Source of the DNA: Diphasiastrum complanatum
Taxonomy: Eukaryota; Streptophyta; Lycopodiopsida; Lycopodiales; Lycopodiaceae
Length of the DNA stretch: 64,000 bases
Assembly (NCBI GenBank): GCA_029204225.1
Contig: CM055100.1
Location: forward strand, 14,030,538 to 14,094,537
Direction: 5' to 3'
The notes beneath the pieces are model-generated. The model was not told where the DNA came from. It made no database searches and was given only the letters and a program-made list of their open reading frames with translations. Positions 34,912-46,200 of the stretch are shown here, one piece after another; position 1 is the first letter of the stretch, and each line of letters opens with the position of its first letter. The position numbers and the translations under genes are program-made.

Positions 34912-36102
34912 CCGGTCGCACAAGTACTGGCCACCATAGTGAGATAGATCCAGATTGGTGGTGGCACATTATGAAAAGCTATTCTGATAGACCATCATCA
35001 CTAGATCTAGGAAGATCAAGCCAAATCAAGCTAGATCCATCAAGATTCGGCCAGATCTGGCAAGATCGGAGAAATCCAAGAGGGATCCAAATCCAGATGG
35101 GATCAAGAAGGTAGCAGATCATCAGATTATGCCAATAAGTCTCCTAAAATTGCAGATCAGAGACCTTGATCTCAGTAACTATGGCAAATTAAGGGCAAAA
35201 TTCAATCAAAACTGATGGAACTGCTACCAATTATCCATCAAAACTTTCAGAGAACTACCAACAGTCAGATCAAGCATGGATAAAGCTGATTACCAGTTTG
35301 CAAAAATTAAAAATCAAAGAATCTCAAGATCTCATTAAAAAACACTCTAAAAGAGCACTTTTTTCATGATTTTTGGAGATCCCTTGGGAGATAGCTCTTG
35401 AAACTTGGACAGTCATTAGATCTAACCTAGATGCATTTCTAAAAATCTCTGCAAGAGTTCCTGATAGAGGAATCATCATTTTTTAGTGTGTGCAAGGGTT
35501 CCCAGAAGCTGAATCTTCAGAACCCTCGCAGAGCATCAAGATCACCCTCGCAAGGTACCTAAATGGAATCAGAGCAATAAAATTAGCCTGCCTACATGGT
35601 TTGATCTTGTAAATCCAATCACAGTAACATGTTGTGCGAGAGATCACTTCCTGTGAGAGTTGAACCCTCGCAGACAGTTTGAACCCTTGCAGAACCTTCG
35701 TAGGGCAGTCAAATCACCTTCTGAAATCTCGTAGACTTCCTTAAGGTCTTAGAATTCTGTGAAGAAGGTCCCTGCCAAAATTTGGGTGGAACTGGGCAAG
35801 GAAAAGTGGATCTCACCTAATACGCACTCCAAATTCCGCTATATACGGGCTGATTTTGAGTCATTTGTCACCTTTGCTGGCAAAGCTCTGTTCAAATTTT
35901 CACTGAAATTTCCAAGTTCTCTGTTTGCAACCAAACTTCCTACCAGCTATCATCTGCTCATACTGAATACAGATCTGCGCTCTGAACTATAGTTCTTGCC
36001 ATCCAACACTCATTACTCACAGTTTTTGTTGTTTCCACACCTTTTTATCTTTTTCATTGTTTTTTTTTCACTTTTTCGTCCTTTAATTATCACTGCCAAC
36101 AT
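34912..36102 (+). other. Ty3 element spacer between pol and the 3' ORF
   Basis: Non-coding. The first part has AGATCC/AGATCAAG-rich sequence. From about 35445 to 35745 it repeats the CCCTCGCAGA, GCGAGAG and TTCGTAGG words seen in the 5' leader, which ties both flanks to one element. Confidence 0.5.
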
Positions 36103-38560
36103 GGCCTCCTCATCCTCTGAAGAGACTGGCACCAAGCAGGTGATCCAGCGTGAAATCCCCAAGGCAACACATATTTGGACCTTACCCTCTAACGCTCGGA
36201 TCCAACCCTGGCTATAGACAGCCGGCCCACTTCTTGAGGCAAATGGGTTTTTACCCGGTGCTTTTCAATTCTGACATAAACATGGGCCTCGCCCTTCACG
36301 CTTACGCCACCTAGGAAGCGCCGAAAGCACGCTTTCACTTCTTGTACCAAAGGTACCACGTACAAGGTTAGGATTAACACGAACTCGATGGTCACCGTTG
36401 GCATTATGTCCGGCGACCATCAGTCCATCTCCCACCGTCACACAAAAGCCCTAATTAAACCTTTCATTGCCAAAACCACACCAGAGATCCCCATCCAAAC
36501 TAACAACGGTTACCTGATAGATGCTATCACGGAACCAGTCATATAGATAGTTGCGCATTTGTTGAACAACTTTCTAGTTATTTCAACATTTTGCAAGGAC
36601 AAAATCTAGTCCACGCTGCTGAGTTAGATAGTGGAATCCAATCTGGAATTCCTTGGCCCCTCACTTGTGCCATACGACTGGCATAGATTCCTTATTCATG
36701 AACTAACCACCTCCATCAAACCCAACAACCGTGATCGTATTGCCGCAGGCCCCCTGCTGTGTAACTTTGCATGCGCACTTCTCGAGGCAAAAGTGTGCGG
36801 TTTCCACCATTACAGCCTTCTTTCTTCCACCGTGCCACACACTAACCTCTATCTGCCATCTCAAGCATCCACCTCCTCCCAACCTGAAGTTACTGACACA
36901 ACGGCCAGGAAACAAATGTGTGGCACTGCCTTTTCATCTTCACCCAAAGACGCATAACCACCACCGCACTAACCACTCCATCAACAATTGCCACTTCTTC
37001 TTTCATGCAACCTTCCACTCTTATCTCTGTTGTCACTATCTCTCTTTTTGTTCCATCCACGACTATTTTTGTTCCCATCCTTGTTTCCTCTGTCGATACC
37101 ACTCCCATTTCTATTCTATTATCTACTACTCCGTCCATCACCATCACATCCTCTATCACTCCTGCCACCATCGTTTCTCCCCTCATGTTTAATCCATCCG
37201 ATTCTCAGTTGTCTCCCGACACTCTGGCATGGATGCAAGTCATCAATTTTTCACCCCCACGCCAGACCACTTCTACTCCATCCTCGCCTTCCATACTCCA
37301 CACCACACTTCAGTTCCCCTCTGTTCCTCCCATCCTCTCGTTTGGACAAACCGTCCTCACCCCCGTTTCCACTGTTGCTTCTAGCACCCCACTTGTTTCA
37401 CCACCAAAGGTTGCCGAGGGCAACCAACTGTTTCCTGATGACGCATTTGTTCAAACCATTTTCATACCATCGCCAGATCGGACTGATCCCACCGTCCCAG
37501 ATGATCACAGGTCTCTTGAGAACCTGATTGAAGACAATGATGACGACACTCCACAAGTTGTCGGGGCCGATATCCACAAGCCCCTATCAGTGCTAGTGTA
37601 CCGGCTGCTCCCACTGACTTAACGACGACATACCAAACTCTGGGCAAATACATCCTGGAGGCGGTAGCAGCCAAGGCTATTTTGGAAAGTAGGTACTACA
37701 CCTGGCAACAAGCAACACACAACTGCGAGCAGAACTCATGAAGCTACAGCACGAGCTGATTCTAGCTCAACAACATGAACAAGAAGGGCACATGGAGATT
37801 GCCAAGCTGCAGTAGAAGGAGGAGGGCCTCAATCTATACATCCAAAGCCTCTCCAAGGAGCTGACAGAGCCCTCCATGAAGGTGCGGGAGCTTCAATCCG
37901 AAGCGTCCCAATGGCTTGCTCCACTCCAGGCGCAACTACAGATTTATAAAGCAGAGAATACGTGCCTGGGGGCGGAAGTCAAAGCCCTAAAAAGTGAAAA
38001 GCTCACCTGGTTAGCTCAACTTGCACCAGACTCAAGGCCGCTATCTGAATTAGAGATGAATCTCTTTAGGCATCAGGTGCAGGTCTATAGCCAAATATTA
38101 AACAGCTACCAGGCAGAGTTTGATAAATATCGAGCAAGCGCAACTCACGAGCTCGCCCGGGCCAAACAAGCCCTCAAGACTTGCCAACAATTCATGGAGA
38201 AGAAGGCCCAGCCCACCCCCATGGTAATTCCACTGCCACCCGTTTTTTACGCTGCACATGCCAGTACGAGCCAAGACCAAAGCCAACAAGCAGCCGGGGG
38301 GTTAGTCAAGGTCAAAGGTCCGAAGGCCAAGTACAAGGACCAACAGATACGAGTGTTGAGACGCGAGACCAAGGCCAAGGTGCAGGTACCAGCAAAATCC
38401 AAGAGGCAGGACAAGCAACATCATCCAAAGGTTCGCACACCATATCTGCCAGCCGGGCCTTCCGAAGACCAAAGTCCGTGGAGGAGAAAATAAATGAATT
38501 CCTTTCAAAGTATCCCCATGAGACATCAAGAGGTGGCTGACAGATATCGTTTTCAGCTCA
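36103..38560 (+). pseudogene. Accessory 3' ORF region of the Ty3 element (Ser/Thr/Pro-rich, then coiled coil)
   Basis: The region begins with ATGGCCTCCTCATCC (36103) and an early stop. A frame with HRFLIHELTTSIKPNNRDR (36631-36957) follows, then a Thr/Ser/Pro-rich stretch (36918-37622). Last is a long coiled coil: it begins near 37738 (LMKLQHELILAQQHEQEG), has one stop at 37816, then 37876-38493 (LAPLQAQLQIYKAENT to ELARAKQALKTCQQF) ending in a basic Lys/Gln-rich tail. It lies downstream of integrase on the same strand. Accessory ORFs in this position are known from Tat-lineage plant elements; their functions are largely unknown. I do not recognise this one beyond coiled coil. It is interrupted and not expressed intact. 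Confidence 0.5.
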
Positions 38561-39658
38561 AACAATCAAGGGCAAGGAGCTGCAAGCATTACCCGCCCTC
38601 CAACCACAACCAGAGTGGCATCAACAGCTATTTGAAAGAGACCCTATAGTCATCATGGCCTACGTGACAAGTACGCAACAATTATGGGTGAACGCGCACT
38701 TCTTGCCATGCACACGATGATCCAAATGGGCGGAATGCGGCACCCCTCTGGAAAGATCACAATTCAAAATTTCAATTGGCCAATCATTCCATCAGAGTAC
38801 GGTTGGGCTACGGATGTAGATGCCAGAAGGGCTCTCACCCTATTCGCCACCAAGGCTTGAGGAGGAGGAGTCCCAACTCATGGTGCCAAGAAGATTTTCA
38901 AGAGGCAAGGCCGAGTCTTTGTGGCCCACAAATCATGGAAAAGAGGAGCACTTTTCAAGTGGTATATACTCCAACACATCCACTTTTGCTTCTCTTCTAT
39001 CATTTGATGTACCATCTTGCTTTGATGAGATTTCTACATCTCAAAGTTCAAGTGAGGCAATGCTAGTTTTGTATCATGTCTTTAGGACTTTTTTCATGTC
39101 ATTAATGGCTTAGAACAGGTTCTAAATTGTTTAGAAAGAAAATGGTTGTGTCATCAAATGTATGCTCTTAGATCTTGTAAGAGCAAGAATGAGATTTCAT
39201 TCATAGTGTGAAAAATCATGTTTTTTCATTTTGTGAGGCAATTTAATCAACATTTTTGCCTATTTTTGTGATCTCGATCTTCATGGTCATTATGAGGCGT
39301 GGAGGACTCTAATTTCCCTCATTATGGTGCATCTATTTTCAAGGAAGTGGAGCTTTCAAGCCCAAGATCTTCAATGTATTTCCACAAAAGAAATCCTCTC
39401 ATGGATTTGGTGAACTTGCTGCTATCAAATGTCCTTTGGATATTTTTCACATCATATTCATACCAAAGGATTCACTCAAGAAGTATCTCAATTTTTTTGT
39501 TTGATCTAGTATCTCATCAAGCTAGTTTTTGAGGAAGGGTCTGAAGATTTGACAAAATCTAGCTTGATTATTTTGCAATTTCATATACATAGTGTAATCT
39601 CACATGTGTGGAGCATGTTCCCACGTGATTTCTCACTGGTTTTAGCAGCTAGGTAACA

Positions 39659-39660
<2 letters not shown>
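38561..39660. other. Tail of the Ty3 region, no gene seen
   Basis: A 97-codon plus frame at 38820-39113 has no recognisable motif. The 3' LTR of the Ty3 element should lie somewhere here, but no match to 23093-23266 was seen, so the right boundary of that element is unknown. Confidence 0.3.

Positions 39661-39661
<1 letters not shown>

Positions 39662-39747
<86 letters not shown>
39662..39747. repeat. (CT)43 microsatellite
   Basis: Uninterrupted CT dinucleotides. Confidence 0.95.
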
Positions 39748-39750
<3 letters not shown>

Positions 39751-40324
39751 AGACCGATGTTTGATATATATTCAGTATTCAAACATCTGTGGAATGCACT
39801 CAATTAATGTAATGAAAGCCAACTTTAGTATATTTATGATAAGTTTGATTAGTCAATAGGCTAATCTTGAGATTTGGGGGTCCTCTATAAACCCCACTCC
39901 TTGGACACTTTTAGTTATGTGATTAGGCCAGATTTAGACATGGATTAGATCATGATAGTGCATGTTGCTTACACTTGGCTTGATGGTAGAGGATTAGTGA
40001 CATAGCACCTCTTGATCTCATTTGCTAATATGGACCAATCATGAAGTGAGGTGCACCAAAATGGTCCAATCATTGTAAGAGGTGGCATATAGGTGGTCCA
40101 ATCATAGTAAGAGGTGATGTCTTAGAGGTCCAACCATGTTTCACCATTGTCTGCTCTCTTGGATCTCGAGCTACTATGAGCGAGCAAGAGAGAGAATTCA
40201 TTCTACATTGAGTTTTTTGGAGAAATCTTGATTCTACACAGAATTTTTTACACATACACACTCTCTCTACCCGAGAGCTCCATCATGTATTCTCTCTCTA
40301 CCCGAGAGCAAGTCACTTTTGTAC
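39748..40324. other. Non-coding, with short repeated words; possible LTR remnant
   Basis: TGGTCCAATCAT followed by GTAAGAGGTG-like words recurs three to four times between 40026 and 40135. The phrase TCTCTCTACCCGAGAGC occurs twice (about 40262 and 40292). It abuts the copia fragment at 40325, so an old LTR is plausible but unproven. Confidence 0.35.
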
Positions 40325-40560
40325 TTAGGTTTTTTTCATCACAAGTAGAAGATCTGCAACACAATCTAAAGATGAAACATGCTCCAATGAGATCTCTCTT
40401 CCAATGACTTTTTCTCTTACAAAATGATGAGCCACTTCAATATGCTTGCTCCTTGCATGAAAGATTGGATTATTTGCAAGAGCCTGAGCAAAAATGTTAT
40501 CATTCTTGATAATTGGTAAATCTTCATCTGCATAACACTTAAGCTCCAAAAGTAGTCTTT
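40325..40560 (-). pseudogene. Ty1/copia RNase H C-terminal fragment
   Basis: The minus-strand frame has ALANNPIFHARSKHIEVAHH and REKVIGREISLEHVSSLD, matching the end of copia RNase H. It differs clearly from copies 1 and 2 (opposite strand, different residues), so it comes from another family. Only the last ~75 residues remain. Confidence 0.75.
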
Positions 40561-41185
40561 CCTACAGTGGAGTTGCATGGAAAGTCCACTTAACTGAACT
40601 AATTCACCTACCAGAGATCCACATGAGTAACTGCATGCATGTATGGTGCATGTGTCAACTCATAAAATTGCCTAGACATGTGTAGATCATAGAAACTACT
40701 TTGCATGTTGCATGCAGTGATTGCATGTGGCTTGCATGCATACAATAAGACTTTGCATGCTATCTAAACATCTGCATGTCATCATAATTGAACCTATCTA
40801 ACTCAAATCCGAGCTACACTAGAAGGATATGTGCTCAATTTACACTCCTTATATGTACAACATGAAATGTAGTGAAAATCATCATGGACATGACCCCAAA
40901 CTCGAGATAGGAAGATAATATTTTAATAATCTTCACACCATAAAGATAAATGGATCTTTTTCCTAGAGCATTAGATATTCTTTCAAAACAAAGAAAGTTA
41001 AACCATTTAAAAAGTACAAAACATGAGTTTGATCTAGATAGTCATTAACCCTTTTCTATTCGGCAAATTATTAGGAAGGTACAAAACTTGTTTCAATGCT
41101 TTTGAATATATAGTCAAACATTATACTAGTAGTTGTGTAGTTGATTTGGTTAATTTTTGCATCCCTACACAAGATATTCACATAT
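40561..41185. other. Intergenic; GCATG-rich at 40629-40780
   Basis: About ten GCATG words, including two copies of GCATGCATG, fall in 150 bases. No gene was found. Confidence 0.4.
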
Positions 41186-41221
41186 GGAATAATGCATTTA
41201 GTGCATTCATATACCTAGGGG

Positions 41222-41264
<43 letters not shown>

Positions 41265-41585
41265 TGCACGTGTGTACACATTTTATCCCATTGTGTCCCT
41301 AGTAAAGATCTAGCAATGGATATATTTATGCAAATACATGCCCAATTCAGGACTTAACCATGCTCATCTCTTGGTGCATATGTATGGAATAATGCATTTA
41401 ATGTATTTGTATACCTAGGGGTGTGTGTGTGTGTGTGTGTGTGTGTGTACACATATTATCCCATCATGTCCCTAGTAAAGACCTAGCCTTGGATACATCT
41501 ATGTGGATACATGCCCAATTCATGACTTAACCATGCTCATCTCTAGGTGCATATGTGATGGAATGTACACACACATAAATAGTCA
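41186..41585. repeat. Tandem duplication, 2 x ~200 bp, each with an internal (GT)n
   Basis: Both copies start GGAATAATGCATTTA (41186 and 41386). Both continue through ATACCTAGGGG, a (GT)n run of different length, TCCCTAGTAAAGA and CATGCCCAATTCA, and end in GGTGCATATGT. The GT runs differ in length (about 41222-41261 and 41421-41448). Confidence 0.9.
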
Positions 41586-42487
41586 TGGTTAGAATCAACG
41601 CAACTTATTTTTCTAGTCATATTGAGAGTCAACTATATGAAAATTAAAAATATTTCGCTTGCAAAGAGCCACAAAAGAAAGGACTAATTTATCAACATTT
41701 TGAAGTAAATTAACATTGTTATGGTACATCGAACCTCATTAGATTACTTGCATCAAATCACTAAATACTTCGTGTGTGCCAACAAATGAGGGAAGAGGCT
41801 AGCAAAAAGAAGCTTAATGCAAACCTATTCGAATTTTGGTGTTTAAGCTAGAAGCAATGATTAAATGTAAATATAGAGAACAATATTTTCATATATAAAT
41901 CAATGACAAAAATCAAGACCAATGTTGACTATCAAATACTAAAAGTTTTGTTTTATTCTGATGTATAAAGACTAATATCAGGTAAGACTTTGCATGTCAA
42001 TTTAGAGCCATCCACCGACATTTGTTGATTTTTGCTGTGTTGCGATAACAATTAGCTATTGTGATTTTTTTCTGAAAGCTAACGTGTCTCTTTTGTGAGT
42101 TTGGGCACAAAACTGCATTCTTTTATTTATTTCATGTTCCAAAGATTTGAATATTTCTTTAAGTTTGAGCAAATGAGTGTACGCCTAGGCAAAATTTATC
42201 GTGATTTTTTAGATCACTTTGTTTTGTTAGTGAAGGTACAAATAAAGGAATGAAATATGCATTCAATGTCTATTTTTGGACCTTAATGTCATAATTGAAA
42301 ATGTGACATGTTTGTGTACTTCTTTAATCTATAGCAATAGATTTTTTGCATTGTCATGTGGCACAGTAACATGCTCCTGCTCTGAAGGGTTGCTTTGACA
42401 GTAATGTAATCCATTGCTGAGAATGAGAAGTATGTTTCATTTACAATAAATATCATTATAGACTTCAAGGGGGCATAGGTTGCAGCG

Positions 42488-42489
<2 letters not shown>
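41586..42489. other. AT-rich intergenic DNA
   Basis: No feature supported. Confidence 0.4.

Positions 42490-42579
<90 letters not shown>
42490..42579. repeat. Compound microsatellite (TG)n(GA)n
   Basis: TG dinucleotides to about 42526, then GA dinucleotides to 42579, the same arrangement as at 2997-3080. Confidence 0.95.
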
Positions 42580-42582
<3 letters not shown>

Positions 42583-43231
42583 TTGTGTTTGTTCATTTTC
42601 ATTAGTGAGCTGAGTGCTCTCAAAATGACCTAGTACAATGACTCACCAGCCCAAGTTGATAATTGCAAGGATCCTAAGTTTGATAGCTAGGAGGTGGAAA
42701 ATTTTAGGATGTTAACCCCTTTTTTTTTGCAAGCTTGTTTTCTGAAGAGAATAAAGTTAGGTCACTGCAACCTCTTGCAAATGATGCACATAGACTCAAA
42801 AAGAAAATCTGATGGTAATAGAGTAATTTGAGAGAACTCATTAAGGCCCTAAAATAGTCCTCTTTGAAGGAAGAAAGGCCAATTAATACATAACGTCAAG
42901 GGAGGGAGGAGACAACTTGGGCAGGCCAGGCCATTATGAATAAAGTGGCTTGATCACTCAACTGGTCTGGTTAGGAAATGACTTCAAATTCGTTGATTTG
43001 AGAATATGCTTTTGCCTATCCCTTGTATGACAAAGATCAGGATGACTGTTTTAAAAATCAAAGACAATGAAAATGAAGAATCCTAGATTCCCAGGTTGTC
43101 CTCCCCCCCTATATACCACATTTTGCTATGCGGTCAGAAAATGATAAAGTACAAAAGTAACTTATTCTCTGCAAACAAGATGAGCTTGCAAATGCAACAT
43201 TTCAGGGCTACATGGCCAAATTTGAAGATGC
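42580..43231. other. Region 3' of the EDR2_C gene, presumed 3' UTR in part
   Basis: It follows the stop codon (43232-43234) of the minus-strand gene. No other coding feature was recognised. Confidence 0.35.
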
Positions 43232-46200
43232 TTAACCGGCTGGAGGGCCCTTTGGATCATTCAGAGAAAATTCTGTAGAGCTCACTTTGGTGTTTAGATA
43301 GTGGAAATTTGCAAGATCAAGCTTGTTCAGTCTGACACAGCATAACATATGCTCCGGCAATTCCTCTGGTTGATTTCCCTGGAATGTACACACCTATCAA
43401 TTTTTTTGGCAAAACTGATGATGAATCCTAGAATGAGACACAAACAACCTAATAATGAAGACTATACTTACACGAAGTGTGATGGTCAAAAATTTGGAAA
43501 ATTGCAGGAAACATTTTGCTTACAATAGTCTTCACCTTCTCAAAATAACTGTTTGCATTCTCTTCATATGTAATTGGCTCATGCAGCATCTAAGTTTAAT
43601 GGTTAAAAGAATGACAAAGTTTCTTAATCATGCCAACCTCAAAAATACTAGCTGCCTTCTGAAGTATCTTCCAATGTATGAAGCAGGCTTCTGAACTCTT
43701 GTGGGTTAGCTTTCCTAGCATAGTCTATGCTTCAAAGTTCCCACATAAGATTTTGACAGAGCCTTACATTCTTAAACAAGCAGGAAGGCATATGTGACAC
43801 CTTGTAAATAGTCAAGCAGCTATATGCTAAGTTTATGAATTACCTGAATAGTGAGACCAATGTCAAGAATACAAAGTTTCAAACGCTCTCGAAACGCTTC
43901 CACAGCTTTACGAGCGATGAAGTTGAAACGGTGGACATCCAGGTCGACTTCAAAGTAATTGTTGCCCTGTAGAATAAAAACCGAAAGTTAAAAATTTGCT
44001 TTCAGCACAAGTTCGTTAGTAATAAGTTGTGTATGTATTTCACAAGCCTCTTACTTGTTAAGCAGGAGTACAATAACAATAATCAACATTTGGATTATGA
44101 ATTTCAAACTGAACAGATTACATATGCATGAAGTAGATAAGATTGAACCATTGCCAGAGCAAACACTTTTTGCCACTTAATGGTAGAAAATAACTTGCAT
44201 GTCAGAAGAAAGAGCAATTCCGCCACTATTGCCTGTTTATTGTGATGAAAGGTCTGAATTCTTCGATATTCTTGGCATTATCAATGTCTTCGGAACAAAA
44301 AATCCTGGGTTTTATTCAACTTAATAATTAATAATTACAATAACGAGCATGTCAACATATACCTTGTAGAATAAGTGTTGTGGCCGTGATAGAACCGGCT
44401 TTTCATTATATGTCAACATCAGTTTTCTCTCAGCAGCACTGAGATGTATTTCCTCAGGGTTACAAACTCGAGAAACAATTTTCAACCTTTCTCGAAAAGG
44501 TGTAAGTACATCTCCTACTAGTCCCTTCACTTTCTCCATGTCATTGTTTATCAATTTCTGGTACAAAGAGCAATGTCAGAAATAGAAAGGATACCATTTT
44601 CAAAATTTGAATTACAAAAAAAGTACATGCACTTCACAGAGCGTTAAGGTGAAGGTACAGTCTGGAAGCATCATATACATTTCATAAAGAGATGGTAAGA
44701 AAGCCATATAAGAAGCTGTATCAGTAATAGTATGTCACTTTCAGTTCTATCTACTCGACAAACCCACTTGAAGTCATAGTTTAAAGTTTTTCGCTATCCA
44801 AATCTAGGTTTGGGGAAATTTCACTGCTGTCAATTGATATTTTAGTACTACCTGTAACATAAATCCTGATTGGGATAAAACGTCATACCAGCAACTGTAA
44901 ATTGGAAGACCCCAACTTCCGTGGTCAGGATAGGGGTTCTTACCTCGTATTCAAAACAGGCACAAAACATAGGGAACGCCGTTCCGGGAAGCACCACACA
45001 GGGAGGCCACTAAATATCGGGATTTGGTGATATAGATAACATACTCTGCATGCATAATGGTTTTGATTCTAATCACAAAAAAGTTACAACCCTAGACCAC
45101 GCTAGTTTCTTTTTCTTTATTTGGATCTTGCTCAATTTGAATCTCTTGAGATTTTTTTCAAATGGATTTGAATTGACTTGAGTCGAATCAGCTGGGAACT
45201 ACGATGCATGTATGATAAATCAGTGTACAAAGAGAGCATCACGATGCAATTTTCACAGTTTTGAGAGTGCACTGCAGAGAATGGAGCGTACAATAGAGGT
45301 TTACAGTAGAAACAGCTAAAGTATTTTTGGAAGAATGAATTCTGCTGAAAAGGGACGAAGGGGCAAGGAAGCCCACATCGAAGATCGGAGGGAGCTATGA
45401 CAATGAACAAAGAGATAGAAAAAGTTTCATCTTCCTCAAGTGCATAGGACACACAGTTCCGTTTACTCCTCAAACGAGGGTATAAGCGAAACTTCTAAAG
45501 TTGAGGTAACTTCAAAGCATAGAAACAAAATTGATGGATGCCGTCTTTGGACCTTTTTTTAAACACAATAGTTAGTAACTCAATTTGTCGCCCCTAGACT
45601 TGTCAAGGAGTTTCTGATAGGTGCACACTTGGGTGGCTTTGCTCCAGCAGGACTAGGGCCAACTTGCTTGCCTTTAAGAGTGGGGTACACCCAATTTATC
45701 AAAAATGACATCAATAAACTACTTATCAACGGGGATAAGAGGGATGCTACGGGATGCTACCACAATAAATATAAACTTAAATGGATGACAACTGGATGAA
45801 ATTCAAATCTCAAAAAGTTTTAGCTTTCAGAAGAAGAAGTGGCAATCTCTACAAACTCAGCCAGTGTTATTCTTCCAACAGTCAAGCTAGGTCTAGGGTG
45901 AGCTTGATTGAAAGGGGATTTTTTGCAATGAGAACGGACACAAGATGGAGATTTTAAAGGAGAATCGACCTCCATAACTAACAGGCTCATCAAGGATAAG
46001 AATTGGGCTGACGAGGTTAGGAACAAATGTAAAGTTGGCCATAAAATATATTTAAAGGTTTTCCAATGTTGTGCATGGCATTAATCGTTGACAGCCTCCT
46101 AAGTATGAACATTATTCTTTATTGTAAGATCTAGGATACCAAGCCCACCTTTATTAAGCTCTGCTTTATAACTCTTGTTGAGTATTTGTATCAAATAATA

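Noticed and set aside
36731-37527. Several overlapping long frames on both strands (His/Ser- and Leu/Pro-rich)
   Set aside because: Low-complexity CT/CA-rich sequence keeps multiple frames open; only the frame leading to the coiled coil is plausible as former coding sequence.
38561-40324. 3' LTR of the Tat-type Ty3 element
   Set aside because: No match to the putative 174-bp 5' LTR and no clear polypurine tract followed by TG could be found, so none is annotated.
41186-41585. CRISPR-like regular spacing of repeats
   Set aside because: It is a simple two-copy tandem duplication with microsatellites in plant DNA; no cas genes or short-repeat/spacer array exist in the window.
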